54,705 bases of DNA, taken from assembly GCA_947501025.1 (NCBI GenBank), contig CANMUM010000011.1:1-54705 (forward strand), read 5' to 3'. Below the pieces are notes generated by a model that saw only the letters and a program-made list of their open reading frames with translations, did not search any database and was not told where the DNA came from. Position 1 is the stretch's first letter. Every line of letters starts with the position of its first letter. Origin of the DNA: an uncultured Paracoccaceae bacterium. Its GTDB lineage: Bacteria; Pseudomonadota; Alphaproteobacteria; Rhodobacterales; Rhodobacteraceae. A program made the position numbers and the translations under genes. Shown here piece after piece: positions 46,475 to 54,459 of the stretch.

Positions 46475-46759
46475 TCAACCATCATCCAATTGCAATTTGA
46501 CAAAGGCATTGCTCATTTCTGTAGCCTCTACAAATGAAACCATCTCCTCGTCATACATCCAATATAAAGCACCCGTTTCAGGGTAAAAACCGCCATTACT
46601 AGAAAGCGTTTTTTCATAGCCTATAGATCGTAAATCTATAAAAATCTTATCTTTATGGTGCTTTACAGCGGCTGATCCTAAAAATTGCTCATCGTTAAAA
46701 TAACCAATTTCTTCTAATTGGTCTTTAACCTTGCGTATCGTGGTTCCATTAAAATTCAT
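46475..46759 (-). CDS. 94-residue hypothetical protein after the restriction-methylase gene
   Basis: The frame begins at ATG 46759, overlapping the type IIG stop by 4 bp (ATGA), and encodes MNFNGTTIRKVKDQLEEIG, GFYPETGALYWMYDEEM and VEATEMSNAFVKLQLDDG. It is small, acidic and soluble. I recognise no family. Tight coupling to a restriction enzyme suggests it could modulate or protect against it, but nothing in the sequence proves this. A 148 bp gap separates it from the DUF4123 operon. Confidence 0.6.
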   Translation of the reverse strand: MNFNGTTIRKVKDQLEEIGYFNDEQFLGSAAVKHHKDKIFIDLRSIGYEKTLSSNGGFYPETGALYWMYDEEMVSFVEATEMSNAFVKLQLDDG

Positions 46760-49700
46760 ATATTTTTCTTCAATAATTTAATTTCATTATCAGTTAATTC
46801 AAACAGTTCATAGACAATTGTATTGATTGCATCTTCATATCCGCGGATTTGCGCGCTTAGGCGATTGATTTCCGCGCGGTCTTTGCTCATCCAGTCTTCC
46901 CATTCCGTGCGATCACGCAGCGGGATTTCTGATTTGAAGCATTTTTTGATCTCAGCTTGAAAAGCTTTGAAATCGGGCAAGTTCCACCACTCTTTGAGCT
47001 TCGTCGTGAGTTTTGGCTCGCGATCATCTGGGCAAAGATCAGGGATGCGACGGCGCAAATTCTCTTGCAATTTGTAACGTTCCTCAGCTGCCGTTTGCGC
47101 GGCCTCGGCAAGAGCTGCTAGTTCAGCTTTTTGTGCGTCGGTTGCATCTGGGATAGGGAGTGTTTCAACGTATTGAGTATGCATCTGGTAGAAACCACCT
47201 CTAACAGCCACGCTTTTTCCACAGACAATTGACCACAGAGGTTTTGAGTTGAGCAGTGCCAATAAGTGGGAATCTGAGCTTGGGATAAAATAACACTTGT
47301 TATTTAGATAGTTTCCTGAATTTTTTCCGTATAGGTTTGACTGGGAAAACTCACCATAATTAATTTTATCGCCTTCAAAATGTTCTTGATAAGCCTCCTG
47401 CGCTTGCTGCAGTTCAAACCATTCTTGTTTCGTCGCACGCTTTTCAAGCTTGTCTTTAAATGGCATCAACCAATCGCGGATTGCGGGGTAGCCATCAATT
47501 TTGAGTTTGTTCTTTGGAATATAGATGATCCAAAGGCCGCGCGGCTCCGAACGCCAACGTTTAAGGTCTTTACCTTCTAAAAATGGCTTCAAAATTTCAA
47601 TTGATTTTGGATCTTCTGCGCAAAGCTGTTCTTTGGTTTGCGTGTCTATTACAAAGGCTTCATTGAGACCAGTGACAATCCCACGACATGGCGAACCATA
47701 GACTTCTTTGATTGTCTTATGGCCATTAGTCACTTTATGACGAAGCGCATAAAGTGCAGGATTTTCAAATGCCCAGCTGCCTTCACTCAAAGCATTCTGC
47801 GGATATTTGGAACGATGATCTTCAAAAGATGCACGAAAGTTGTTTTCAGGCATTTCATCGATAACCCAGAAACTAACCTGATGATCTTTCGGGGCCGCAC
47901 CACGCTTCATCGTCAAAATTGCTGGGTAAGTTGTGACACCTTCAAAAATCTGATGATCGCGAAAGTCCACAACCGTTTCGAGAGTTGCTTGATTGCGTAA
48001 GAAATTGCGAAGCGGCTTTCCTGAACCTGTTTTGAAAAATGTACTCGAAGAAATGTAGCCCATACGACCGCCATCCTTGAGGACTTTAAGACCACGCTCA
48101 AAAAAGTACGCATACAGATCAGCGCGATCAGAAACGACTTCAAAGCGCTTTTCCAAATAGGGTTTGAGTTTCTTGAGAAACTCCATACGCACATAGGGCG
48201 GGTTGCCAAGCACGATGTCAAAACCGCCTTCATTGAAAATCTCTTTGAACGCGTCTTTCCATGTGAAGGCGTGATCGAGATAAGCAAAGTTGCTGTCTTC
48301 AATCAAGCTATCGCCAACGCGGATATTGCCATCAAGATCATCGAGGACTTTGCCTGGGCGCGCGGTTTTGATCCAAAGACTGAGTTTAGTGATTTCAACG
48401 GATTCTGAATTTACGTCCACACCGAAAAGGTTGTGCGTTAGGATTTCACTATCAGGATCAAAGAGATCGCCTGCGCCATCTTTAAGGTCAGAGATTTTAT
48501 TGTTCACACGGCTAAGTTCAGCTTTGAGATAATCAAAGGCCATGATCAAGAACACGCCCGAGCCACAAGCTGGATCAACGATGCGCAATGAGCGCAGGCG
48601 GTCGCGATAACTTTCCCATGTGGTCAGCTCGGACGCTTTGTTTTTCCAATCGAGTTTTTCATAGTCGGAAATATCGGCGTTCTTCTTCGTGTTATCAGTG
48701 AGAAGGCCGTCGAAAATTTCGCGCAAATGTGTGCCTATGGTATGCTCAACGATGAAGCGCGCGACATAATCAGGCGTGTAGACAACGCCGTCACGCTTGC
48801 GGCGACCGCTTGTGCCGCTGGCCTTTTTATCCTCGACAACCTCACCACGCGCCTCTGCTTGAAGGCGTTCCATATCGGCAATGGATTGCTCGAAAATGTG
48901 ACCAAGTACGGTAACGGAAATTTCTGAACCAAAGTCATACTCGCCAATTTTCTTGAATGCTTCGCAAGTGTCATCGGGCAAAGTGAGCGCGTCAATCTCA
49001 GCAACAGGTGCGAAGAGGCCACCATTATAGCGCGGGATTTTGAGCTGGGCATTGCCTTTGTCGATTGCCGTGAAAAGCGCTTGGAAAGTTTGCCAGACGG
49101 GGCGGGGATTGTAGGGGTCGTTATGCTCGAATGCTTTTTGCAACGTGTTGCGCGGCAGGAGGCCAGTGTCCTCGGCAAACGCTATGAAGAGCACGCGGTC
49201 AAGAACGGTTTGCGCTGTGCTGATCGAATCAAGAGCGGATATGTCGGACGCATCGTTGATTGCATGGATCAGCGTGGAGCGGAGGGCTTTATAGTCTGCA
49301 TATAGCGCATCGGTGATGTCTTTGTCTTCTTTGCGGCTCTCATGGAGAAGATCAATCGTTTTGCCCGTTAGAAGATTGTCTGCGGACAAGAGGAGCATGA
49401 AGCGCGCATATTCCTCGGGTTCATGCAATCGCGCCATGTCGAAATGCTCATAGCTCTGCGTGCCTTCACCAAAGCCGTAGAGACGAATTTCGAGATAGTT
49501 GGAGACCAGTACCCATTTGGTGCCGACGTTGTTTGTGGCGTATTCCCAAGCCTGCTGGACAGGCGATTTCGCGCGGCCATGCATGATGGCATCAAGGTCT
49601 TTGGTTTTAGCACCTTTGAGTTCGAATGGAGCAATGATGCGAGCGTCAGTTGCCGTGAAGTGTCCAAGTGCGAGATCGACTGATCCGCTAAGAATGGTTT

Positions 49701-49929
49701 GCTCAGTTTCGACTGTGTATTCGGGATTGCCAACTGCCGATTTGTAACCAAGAACGCCTTCGACAATCTTGGATTTGAAATCGCCATGTAGCGCGGTTTC
49801 TTTGAGTGAGTTGACTTGCCCTGTTGTGATCATGCTTGACCAGTTATGCAAAATCTCGAGCGCTGCGTCACTAGGAGTAGCGACTTGGGTGATATGGCGC
49901 GCGATTGTTTTGCGGTTAAATAGGGTCAT
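46756..49929 (-). CDS. Type IIG restriction-methylase fusion (Eco57I-like)
   Basis: The 1057-residue protein joins nuclease, methylase and target recognition in one chain. A PD-ExK-like site is at Asp85 with Glu103 and Lys105 (GSVDLALG, APFELKGAK). The SAM-binding motif is DPACGSGVFLIM (452-463), and the adenine methylase motif is NPPYVRMEF (NPPY 576-579). The C-terminal 450 residues hold the recognition region and a helical end. It should cut unmethylated foreign DNA and methylate one strand of its own sites. It overlaps both neighbouring genes by 4 bp. GC content is closer to the chromosome than that of its neighbours. Confidence 0.92.
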   Translation of the reverse strand: MTLFNRKTIARHITQVATPSDAALEILHNWSSMITTGQVNSLKETALHGDFKSKIVEGVLGYKSAVGNPEYTVETEQTILSGSVDLALGHFTATDARIIAPFELKGAKTKDLDAIMHGRAKSPVQQAWEYATNNVGTKWVLVSNYLEIRLYGFGEGTQSYEHFDMARLHEPEEYARFMLLLSADNLLTGKTIDLLHESRKEDKDITDALYADYKALRSTLIHAINDASDISALDSISTAQTVLDRVLFIAFAEDTGLLPRNTLQKAFEHNDPYNPRPVWQTFQALFTAIDKGNAQLKIPRYNGGLFAPVAEIDALTLPDDTCEAFKKIGEYDFGSEISVTVLGHIFEQSIADMERLQAEARGEVVEDKKASGTSGRRKRDGVVYTPDYVARFIVEHTIGTHLREIFDGLLTDNTKKNADISDYEKLDWKNKASELTTWESYRDRLRSLRIVDPACGSGVFLIMAFDYLKAELSRVNNKISDLKDGAGDLFDPDSEILTHNLFGVDVNSESVEITKLSLWIKTARPGKVLDDLDGNIRVGDSLIEDSNFAYLDHAFTWKDAFKEIFNEGGFDIVLGNPPYVRMEFLKKLKPYLEKRFEVVSDRADLYAYFFERGLKVLKDGGRMGYISSSTFFKTGSGKPLRNFLRNQATLETVVDFRDHQIFEGVTTYPAILTMKRGAAPKDHQVSFWVIDEMPENNFRASFEDHRSKYPQNALSEGSWAFENPALYALRHKVTNGHKTIKEVYGSPCRGIVTGLNEAFVIDTQTKEQLCAEDPKSIEILKPFLEGKDLKRWRSEPRGLWIIYIPKNKLKIDGYPAIRDWLMPFKDKLEKRATKQEWFELQQAQEAYQEHFEGDKINYGEFSQSNLYGKNSGNYLNNKCYFIPSSDSHLLALLNSKPLWSIVCGKSVAVRGGFYQMHTQYVETLPIPDATDAQKAELAALAEAAQTAAEERYKLQENLRRRIPDLCPDDREPKLTTKLKEWWNLPDFKAFQAEIKKCFKSEIPLRDRTEWEDWMSKDRAEINRLSAQIRGYEDAINTIVYELFELTDNEIKLLKKNI

Positions 49930-50258
49930 AGGAATTTCAGTCTATGAAGGCATGAAATAATGAATGCCGTGCAGGCTAATATGGGCGTTCCTAAAATCAC
50001 TGCACAAGAAATTATAATTATGATTGCATCAATTGAACTAAAGGGAAATCCAAGTTTGTTTTTAAAGTAGATTACTAAGAGCAATAGATAGAAAAATTGA
50101 ATAGACTTAGCTAGGTAAAGTTTGGAATAGTATTTTGGATATATCTTTTCAGTTGACATAATTTGTGCAATGTCTAAGTCATTATCGTTATTATTGGTTA
50201 TGATAACTTTCCTTGGTTTTTCATCTGGAAACATGTGGACCACATTGTCATTTTTCAT
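49926..50258 (-). CDS. Two-helix membrane protein in the restriction operon
   Basis: The 110-residue protein has a polar N-terminal half (VHMFPDEKPRKVIITNN) and two hydrophobic helices (IQFFYLLLLVIYFKN and AIIIIISCAVILGTPILACT). It overlaps the XRE gene and the type IIG gene by 4 bp each (ATGA), so it is coupled between regulator and restriction enzyme. I recognise no family. A membrane protein here is not part of a standard type IIG system. It is strikingly AT-rich compared with the restriction gene. Confidence 0.65.
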   Translation of the reverse strand: MKNDNVVHMFPDEKPRKVIITNNNDNDLDIAQIMSTEKIYPKYYSKLYLAKSIQFFYLLLLVIYFKNKLGFPFSSIDAIIIIISCAVILGTPILACTAFIISCLHRLKFL

Positions 50259-50695
50259 GCTACGTTCCCCAAAGAGTTTTCAATCATTCCTGATGTTATT
50301 AGTAGATCACTATTCTGTTGAGCCATCTGAACTACATATTGCGCATACAATTGTGAAACTATGCGCCATTTTTGATCTCTGTCGAGAGAGTATTGCTTGG
50401 AAGTCAGATAATCTTCAACTTCATTTGAGATTTCTTTAATCTTATTAAAAGATTTGAATTCACGATTTAATATATAGTCTGTTTTCTCACCTGCAACAAA
50501 CCATAATGGGTCTATACTGTATTTTTCGAGTAGAACTGCCACTAGTGAGGCTGGCACGTCACGCGTGCCTCGGACATAGTTCTTATAAGATGATAGGCTG
50601 ATATTTATATTTGAAGCCATTTCCTCTTGCGTAAGATTTTCACTCGTTCTGATAGAATCCAAACGGGCTCCAATTTTTTTATTATCTAAATCCAT
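50255..50695 (-). CDS. XRE-family regulator heading the restriction operon
   Basis: From ATG 50695, behind GGGTGGAA, the 146-residue protein has an N-terminal Cro/C1 helix-turn-helix (SENLTQEEMASNINISLSSY, about residues 18-37). The remainder is a helical region of about 90 residues likely used in dimerisation. It is divergent from the excisionase-integrase genes, with palindromic sites in the 120 bp between. It could therefore act as a restriction controller protein, an excision switch, or both. The frame extends upstream by 15 codons without a ribosome site. Confidence 0.85.
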   Translation of the reverse strand: MDLDNKKIGARLDSIRTSENLTQEEMASNINISLSSYKNYVRGTRDVPASLVAVLLEKYSIDPLWFVAGEKTDYILNREFKSFNKIKEISNEVEDYLTSKQYSLDRDQKWRIVSQLYAQYVVQMAQQNSDLLITSGMIENSLGNVA

Positions 50696-50735
50696 TTCCA
50701 CCCTTGACCAATGGCTTCTTTTGTGAATAAAAAGG

Positions 50736-50765
50736 TACAATTGTAACTATAGATATATATTACAA
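50736..50765. promoter_or_regulatory. Palindromic operator candidate between XRE and excisionase genes
   Basis: TACAATTGTA (50736-50745) is a perfect 10 bp palindrome. A further half-site TTACAA (50760-50765) faces TTGTAA (50741-50746) across 13 bases. Three TTGTA-type half-sites in a divergent promoter beside an XRE gene are what an autoregulator operator looks like. Confidence 0.55.
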
Positions 50766-50817
50766 CACTTATTATGAATATTAGGGCACGAGAAAAAAGT
50801 AGTAAAGGGAAAAAGTA

Positions 50818-51138
50818 ATGAATAGTGAGTTGAAACAAAAAATAATCCCTGAATGGGCAAAAATTCAAGAACCAATAAACATGAAAGATGCAGCAAAAAC
50901 ATTAGGTATCTCAAGAAGATTTCTAACAATTAAACTAAAGGAATTTCCTTATTTCGAATTTAGAGGACGAAATAAAATGTTTTATCCGGAGCACATAAGG
51001 GAGCTTAGAAAATGCTTGAACTCAGAAGGCACAAAAACGGTAAGTACTACGCCCACGGCACCATTAATGGACAACGCATTAGAAAGGCTCTCAATACTCG
51101 TGAAAAAAGAGAAGCAGAGCAAAAGAGATCAAATTTAG
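50818..51138 (+). CDS. Excisionase-like helix-turn-helix protein overlapping the integrase
   Basis: The 106-residue protein has a MerR/excisionase-type motif (MKDAAKTLGISRRFLTIKLK, about residues 22-41) and FRGRNKMFYPEHIRELRK, a conserved segment that recurs in the degraded copy at 53144-53331. It likely directs excision and may repress integrase. Its frame runs 127 bp into the integrase gene in another phase, an unusually long overlap. The degraded second copy ends soon after the PEHIEKLR segment, so the C-terminal third may be dispensable. Confidence 0.75.
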   Translation: MNSELKQKIIPEWAKIQEPINMKDAAKTLGISRRFLTIKLKEFPYFEFRGRNKMFYPEHIRELRKCLNSEGTKTVSTTPTAPLMDNALERLSILVKKEKQSKRDQI

Positions 51139-51992
51139 AGCATGAACTTAGGAATCAGGCAGAGTATTCCCGAAAAGGTTCAGTAGTTTTTGAAGTTGCT
51201 GCCGTTAAATATGTGGAAGATGGTGGAGAGGCTCGGTTTTTAGAGCCTATCTCAAAAGCCTTTCAGGGCAGAGATGTCGGGTCTATTAAGAGAGGCGAAA
51301 TTCGTAATCTAGCACGAAAGCTGTATCCAGTAGCAGTAAATTCAACGCTCAATAGGCAAGTTATCACTCCAGCTCAGGCTGTAATCAATTTTATTGCTGA
51401 TAATTATGAAACTTGTGCAAATATCAAAGTAAAAAGATTTGATGAGGTTAAGGCCAAATCAAAGCCAATAACTCGTAAAGACTTGGATAGGTTGCGCTCT
51501 AAGTGCAATCCATACATTAGCGCAATATTACTGTACGATTTTCAATCTGGTAGCCGAGTTGGTAATACTCTCGCAGTGGAGAAAGTTGATCTTGATGATG
51601 GTATAATTGAGTATGAGACAACAAAGAATGGTGATCCATTTACCGTGCATCTAACGGATGAAATGATTTCAATATTGAAAGAACTGCCACCAAGAAACGG
51701 AAGAATATTCGGCTATAGAAGTAAAAGCTCGGCCAGAAAAGCTATGAAAATAGCTACGAAAAAGGCTGGCTTGCCATACAGGAAATTTCATGAACTTGGT
51801 CGTCATTCTTTTGCTACGTTTTTTGCAAAGAAAAACTGGAATCCCAAAAAAATTGCAGATGCTGGTGGTTGGAAAACGGTGGCTATGGTCAACGAAGTTT
51901 ACACAAACTTGGAGGAATCAGGGAAGGAAACGCGAGATGAATTCAATGAAATTGGCAAAAAAGTGGCAAGGAAAAACAGGAAAGGTAAATAA
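51012..51992 (+). CDS. int: Tyrosine recombinase, island integrase
   Basis: The 326-residue protein has the catalytic set of tyrosine integrases: Arg182 in QSGSRVGNTLAVE, His260 and Arg264 in FHELGRHSFATFF, Trp287 in DAGGWKTVAMV and nucleophile Tyr297 in NEVYTNLEE. The start ATG follows GGGAG, although the preceding HTH frame continues through it. The gene ends 38 bp before the right att repeat, as expected for the enzyme that inserted this island into tRNA-Thr. All catalytic residues are present, so it may be active. Confidence 0.93.
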   Translation: MLELRRHKNGKYYAHGTINGQRIRKALNTREKREAEQKRSNLEHELRNQAEYSRKGSVVFEVAAVKYVEDGGEARFLEPISKAFQGRDVGSIKRGEIRNLARKLYPVAVNSTLNRQVITPAQAVINFIADNYETCANIKVKRFDEVKAKSKPITRKDLDRLRSKCNPYISAILLYDFQSGSRVGNTLAVEKVDLDDGIIEYETTKNGDPFTVHLTDEMISILKELPPRNGRIFGYRSKSSARKAMKIATKKAGLPYRKFHELGRHSFATFFAKKNWNPKKIADAGGWKTVAMVNEVYTNLEESGKETRDEFNEIGKKVARKNRKGK

Positions 51993-52029
51993 GACTATGA
52001 AAACATTAAATAAAATACGAAATGACATC

Positions 52030-52077
52030 CCCTTGGTAAGGGAGAGGTCGAGAGTTCAATTCTCTTCGGCAGCACCA
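52030..52077 (+). repeat. Right attachment site, copy of the tRNA-Thr 3' end
   Basis: These 48 bases are identical to 40407-40454 and end with the same CCA. The sequence is the displaced 3' end of the tRNA and cannot form a full tRNA. It defines the right boundary of the island. Confidence 0.95.
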
Positions 52078-52190
52078 TTTTTCTAATATATTGAGTATCT
52101 TATCGCGTTTCTATTTTTGACGCGTTTTCCGTTTGTTCGTAGTTGTTTGCTAGTTTGTGTCAATATACGCACAAAATTGACACAGTTTGT

Positions 52191-53147
52191 TCACTTGGTG
52201 TTCTTTTTAGAGGCCATGATTTCAGCTGCCTCTTTTATCAATGGAGTTGCGTGTGCATATGTTTTCTCGACAAGGCGTGGGGTTTTCCATTCGCTAGCGT
52301 CCGCAACACGTTTACTATCTCATCCTTCGCGCCACAAAGTCGCCCCAAAGCTATGCCTACCTAACTGGTGAGAAGTGACATATGGCAGCCCTGCACGAGA
52401 GCTTGCGCGTCTCAAAGCTGTTGCTACTGCTGATCGATGAGAAAGGCCGAATATGGGTGATTGTTCAAGCTCTACCAACATTTGATCAAGCTCGGAAGTA
52501 ATATGGCAAGTGAAAGGTTCGCCATTCTTTGCGCGGTCAACCTCTACAGTTAAATGCTTATAATCAATATGGCGCTGTTCAATTGCGAGTGCTTCACTGA
52601 CAGGGCGTCCTTCCTGGTTCAGGAAAAGGACAAGTGCGGCTAACCTGGGGCTGCAATGTGGAATAAGAGCCTCTATGTAATCACGTTCAACATATACACG
52701 CTTTGGTTTGTCTTCTTTGAAATGGTTTACGCAGATCTGATTACACCAGCCTTGCTCGTGAGCAAAATTGATAACTGATCGGGCGGGGGTAATGAATTGC
52801 CTATTGCGCGTTGAGGCTTTGGCGTGTGGGTATATCGACTTTGCCCCATCACGGATCATTTTAGGCGTGATCTGCGCCAATTTAATATCTTTGAAGTGTT
52901 GAGCGGGCTTTAGAATAAACCGCGTTTCACCGCCGTTTTGTGCGCACTCTAGGGCTGCCTCATCAAATGTCTTTACTTTCTCTGCGCCATATACGTGACT
53001 CTCCCAGAGCTTCGCTTCGAGTTTGGCTTTATATTCTTCTGCTTGTCGCTTGTCACGAGTTTTACAAGACTGTCTAATGCGCTTTCCATCTGGATCGGTT
53101 CTGATGATTTGCCAGATACCGTTTCTTTGCTTGAGTTCGATAGCTAT
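52191..53147 (-). pseudogene. Second tyrosine integrase, inactivated
   Basis: A 319-codon leftward frame is related to the island integrase (IELKQRNGIWQIIRTDPDGK, FITPARSVINF, RHSFGATLWREG). It is broken by an in-frame TGA at 52320-52322. After it the frame resumes with DSKRVADASEWKTPRLVEKT and YAH, which holds the catalytic tyrosine. The aligned start codon is ATA (53147-53145), not ATG. One nonsense change and a lost start make it a pseudogene. The nearest in-frame ATG gives a protein lacking the N-terminal arm-binding part. Confidence 0.88.
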
Positions 53148-53331
53148 ATTCTTAGCTTTTCAATATGCTCAGGATAGAACACCTTTTTAGAGCCGCGTAA
53201 TTCATAGCAGTTCTCGCATTCTTTGATATACCCATAAAGTGCAGTTCTGCCAACACCAAGGACTTCACAAGCTCAATCTCTTGTGCCCATGCTGGTAAGT
53301 TCCGTTCATTTGTTGTTAGGGACTTATTCAT
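53144..53331 (-). pseudogene. Second excisionase, frameshifted
   Basis: The frame begins MNKSLTTNERNLPAWAQEIEL at ATG 53331. It then needs a one-base shift near 53270 to continue CEVLGVGRTALYGYIKEC, then RGSKKVFYPEHIEKLRI and a TAG at 53144. This matches the island excisionase end for end (FYPEHI shared). The ATG overlaps the stop of the TnpA gene upstream. Confidence 0.82.
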
Positions 53332-53783
53332 TTACGCGGCTTAATAACTGATGCAAGCCATTTAAATTCGGCATGGATACCCGGTCCTTTAGGTTGGGGA
53401 GGAAATGCCGCCTTCTTTCTTTGTTGTTTTACATATTCAGCAATCACGGAAAGCGGAGCGCCTCCGAAACTGCCAGCGAAATAGGAGTGCGACCATAAAA
53501 CCGTCTTTCTATAAGAACCCAAAATTTCGGGTATATTTTCTCGAATATACCGACTTGATACGCCTTTGAGGTTATTGATCAAAGTTGATAACTTCACTTT
53601 TGGCGGGTATTGAACGAGCAAATGGACATGATCGTCTTTTCCATCACATTCACACAACGCAGCATAAATTGCTGTAAATATTTCTTTGAGTTCTCTAATT
53701 GTAAGTTCGGACAGGACTTTTTGACGATACTTTGTCACGAACACTAAATGAATATGGAGATTAAACGCTATGTGCGCCAGCAT
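53328..53783 (-). CDS. tnpA: IS200/IS605-family TnpA-like (Y1 HUH) transposase
   Basis: The 151-residue protein shows FNLHIHLVFVTKYRQKVL at the N-terminus, the HUH motif in DDHVHLLVQYPPKV, NNLKGVSSRYIRENI, SYFAGSFGGAPLSVIAEYV and the tyrosine helix EYVKQQRKK. It lacks about 14 N-terminal and several internal residues compared with typical TnpA, and has an extra C-terminal stretch of about 30 residues. A strong AGGAGGT precedes it. Its TGA overlaps the second excisionase ATG. It may be a decaying IS200-type element or a fused, domesticated copy. Confidence 0.8.
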   Translation of the reverse strand: MLAHIAFNLHIHLVFVTKYRQKVLSELTIRELKEIFTAIYAALCECDGKDDHVHLLVQYPPKVKLSTLINNLKGVSSRYIRENIPEILGSYRKTVLWSHSYFAGSFGGAPLSVIAEYVKQQRKKAAFPPQPKGPGIHAEFKWLASVIKPRK

Positions 53784-53786
53784 TGT

Positions 53787-54101
53787 TCACGCGCTTACCT
53801 CCTGCTTCTGGATTAAATTCACAGCGTTTTCATTGACGGCCTTTTCATTGACGGCCTTATGACCAGACGTACCCAAATAATCGGTTTCATCCATGAGTGC
53901 CGCGCACTGGATTAGGAACTCTTCTGCTGTCTCGGGAATGGCGGCTTCTAGAGCGTCTTCGTAAAATCTGTACGACTCATATGCTGCATTGGATACACTA
54001 TCAGGCAATGATGCATCTAATAAGCTGCGATAAGCAGTGTGGCCTTTAGCAAGCTCTTTAACTGATAGGTTCATAGTGTTGATTTGTATGTGATCAATCA
54101 T
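53787..54101 (-). CDS. Hypothetical protein with short internal repeats
   Basis: From ATG 54101 the 104-residue protein starts MIDHIQINTMNLSVKELAKG and ends with KAVNEKAVNENAVNLIQ, a repeated motif from a 15 bp tandem duplication at 53826-53855. It overlaps the preceding gene by 8 bp and ends 3 bp before tnpA. It is acidic and helical; no family is recognised. It probably belongs to the same degraded element as the second integrase. Confidence 0.55.
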   Translation of the reverse strand: MIDHIQINTMNLSVKELAKGHTAYRSLLDASLPDSVSNAAYESYRFYEDALEAAIPETAEEFLIQCAALMDETDYLGTSGHKAVNEKAVNENAVNLIQKQEVSA

Positions 54102-54330
54102 GCCGCGACCTCCAAATGGATTTATTAACTTTATTGACTTGAGCGCGTGTTGCACCGATTTGCGATTTTAGTGCGGTCATAATTCCCCAGAACTGAATCG
54201 CTCGATTACTGTTGTTGCTAAAGTCCTCAGATAAATCCGCTAATCTTTCCAAAGCCAATAGTAGTAACCCCTGAGAACATTCTAGCTTAGCTGAAGCAAC
54301 GTCTAAAACGTCAGTAGTGTTGATTTTCAT
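54094..54330 (-). CDS. Hypothetical helical protein of the second element
   Basis: From ATG 54330 the 78-residue protein is mostly helical (LLLLALERLADLSEDF, FWGIMTALKSQIGATRAQVN). It overlaps the next gene by 8 bp. A seven-codon upstream extension exists. No family is recognised. Its size and place ahead of a transposase and excisionase suit a small mobile-element gene of unknown role. Confidence 0.5.
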   Translation of the reverse strand: MKINTTDVLDVASAKLECSQGLLLLALERLADLSEDFSNNSNRAIQFWGIMTALKSQIGATRAQVNKVNKSIWRSRHD

Positions 54331-54459
54331 ATGTTTGAATTTTCGCTTCAAGTTACTCCAGTTCTGACTGCTTACCCTTCATTGTAAATTGTCAGCACCT
54401 TATGGATACGGTGTCCAGATTTGCTAACGGAGGATTTTTGCTTCATCGTAGTTAGATAA

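Noticed and set aside
52030-52077. A second tRNA-Thr gene
   Set aside because: Only the anticodon loop to CCA part is present; the acceptor 5' half and D-arm are missing, so it is the att duplicate.
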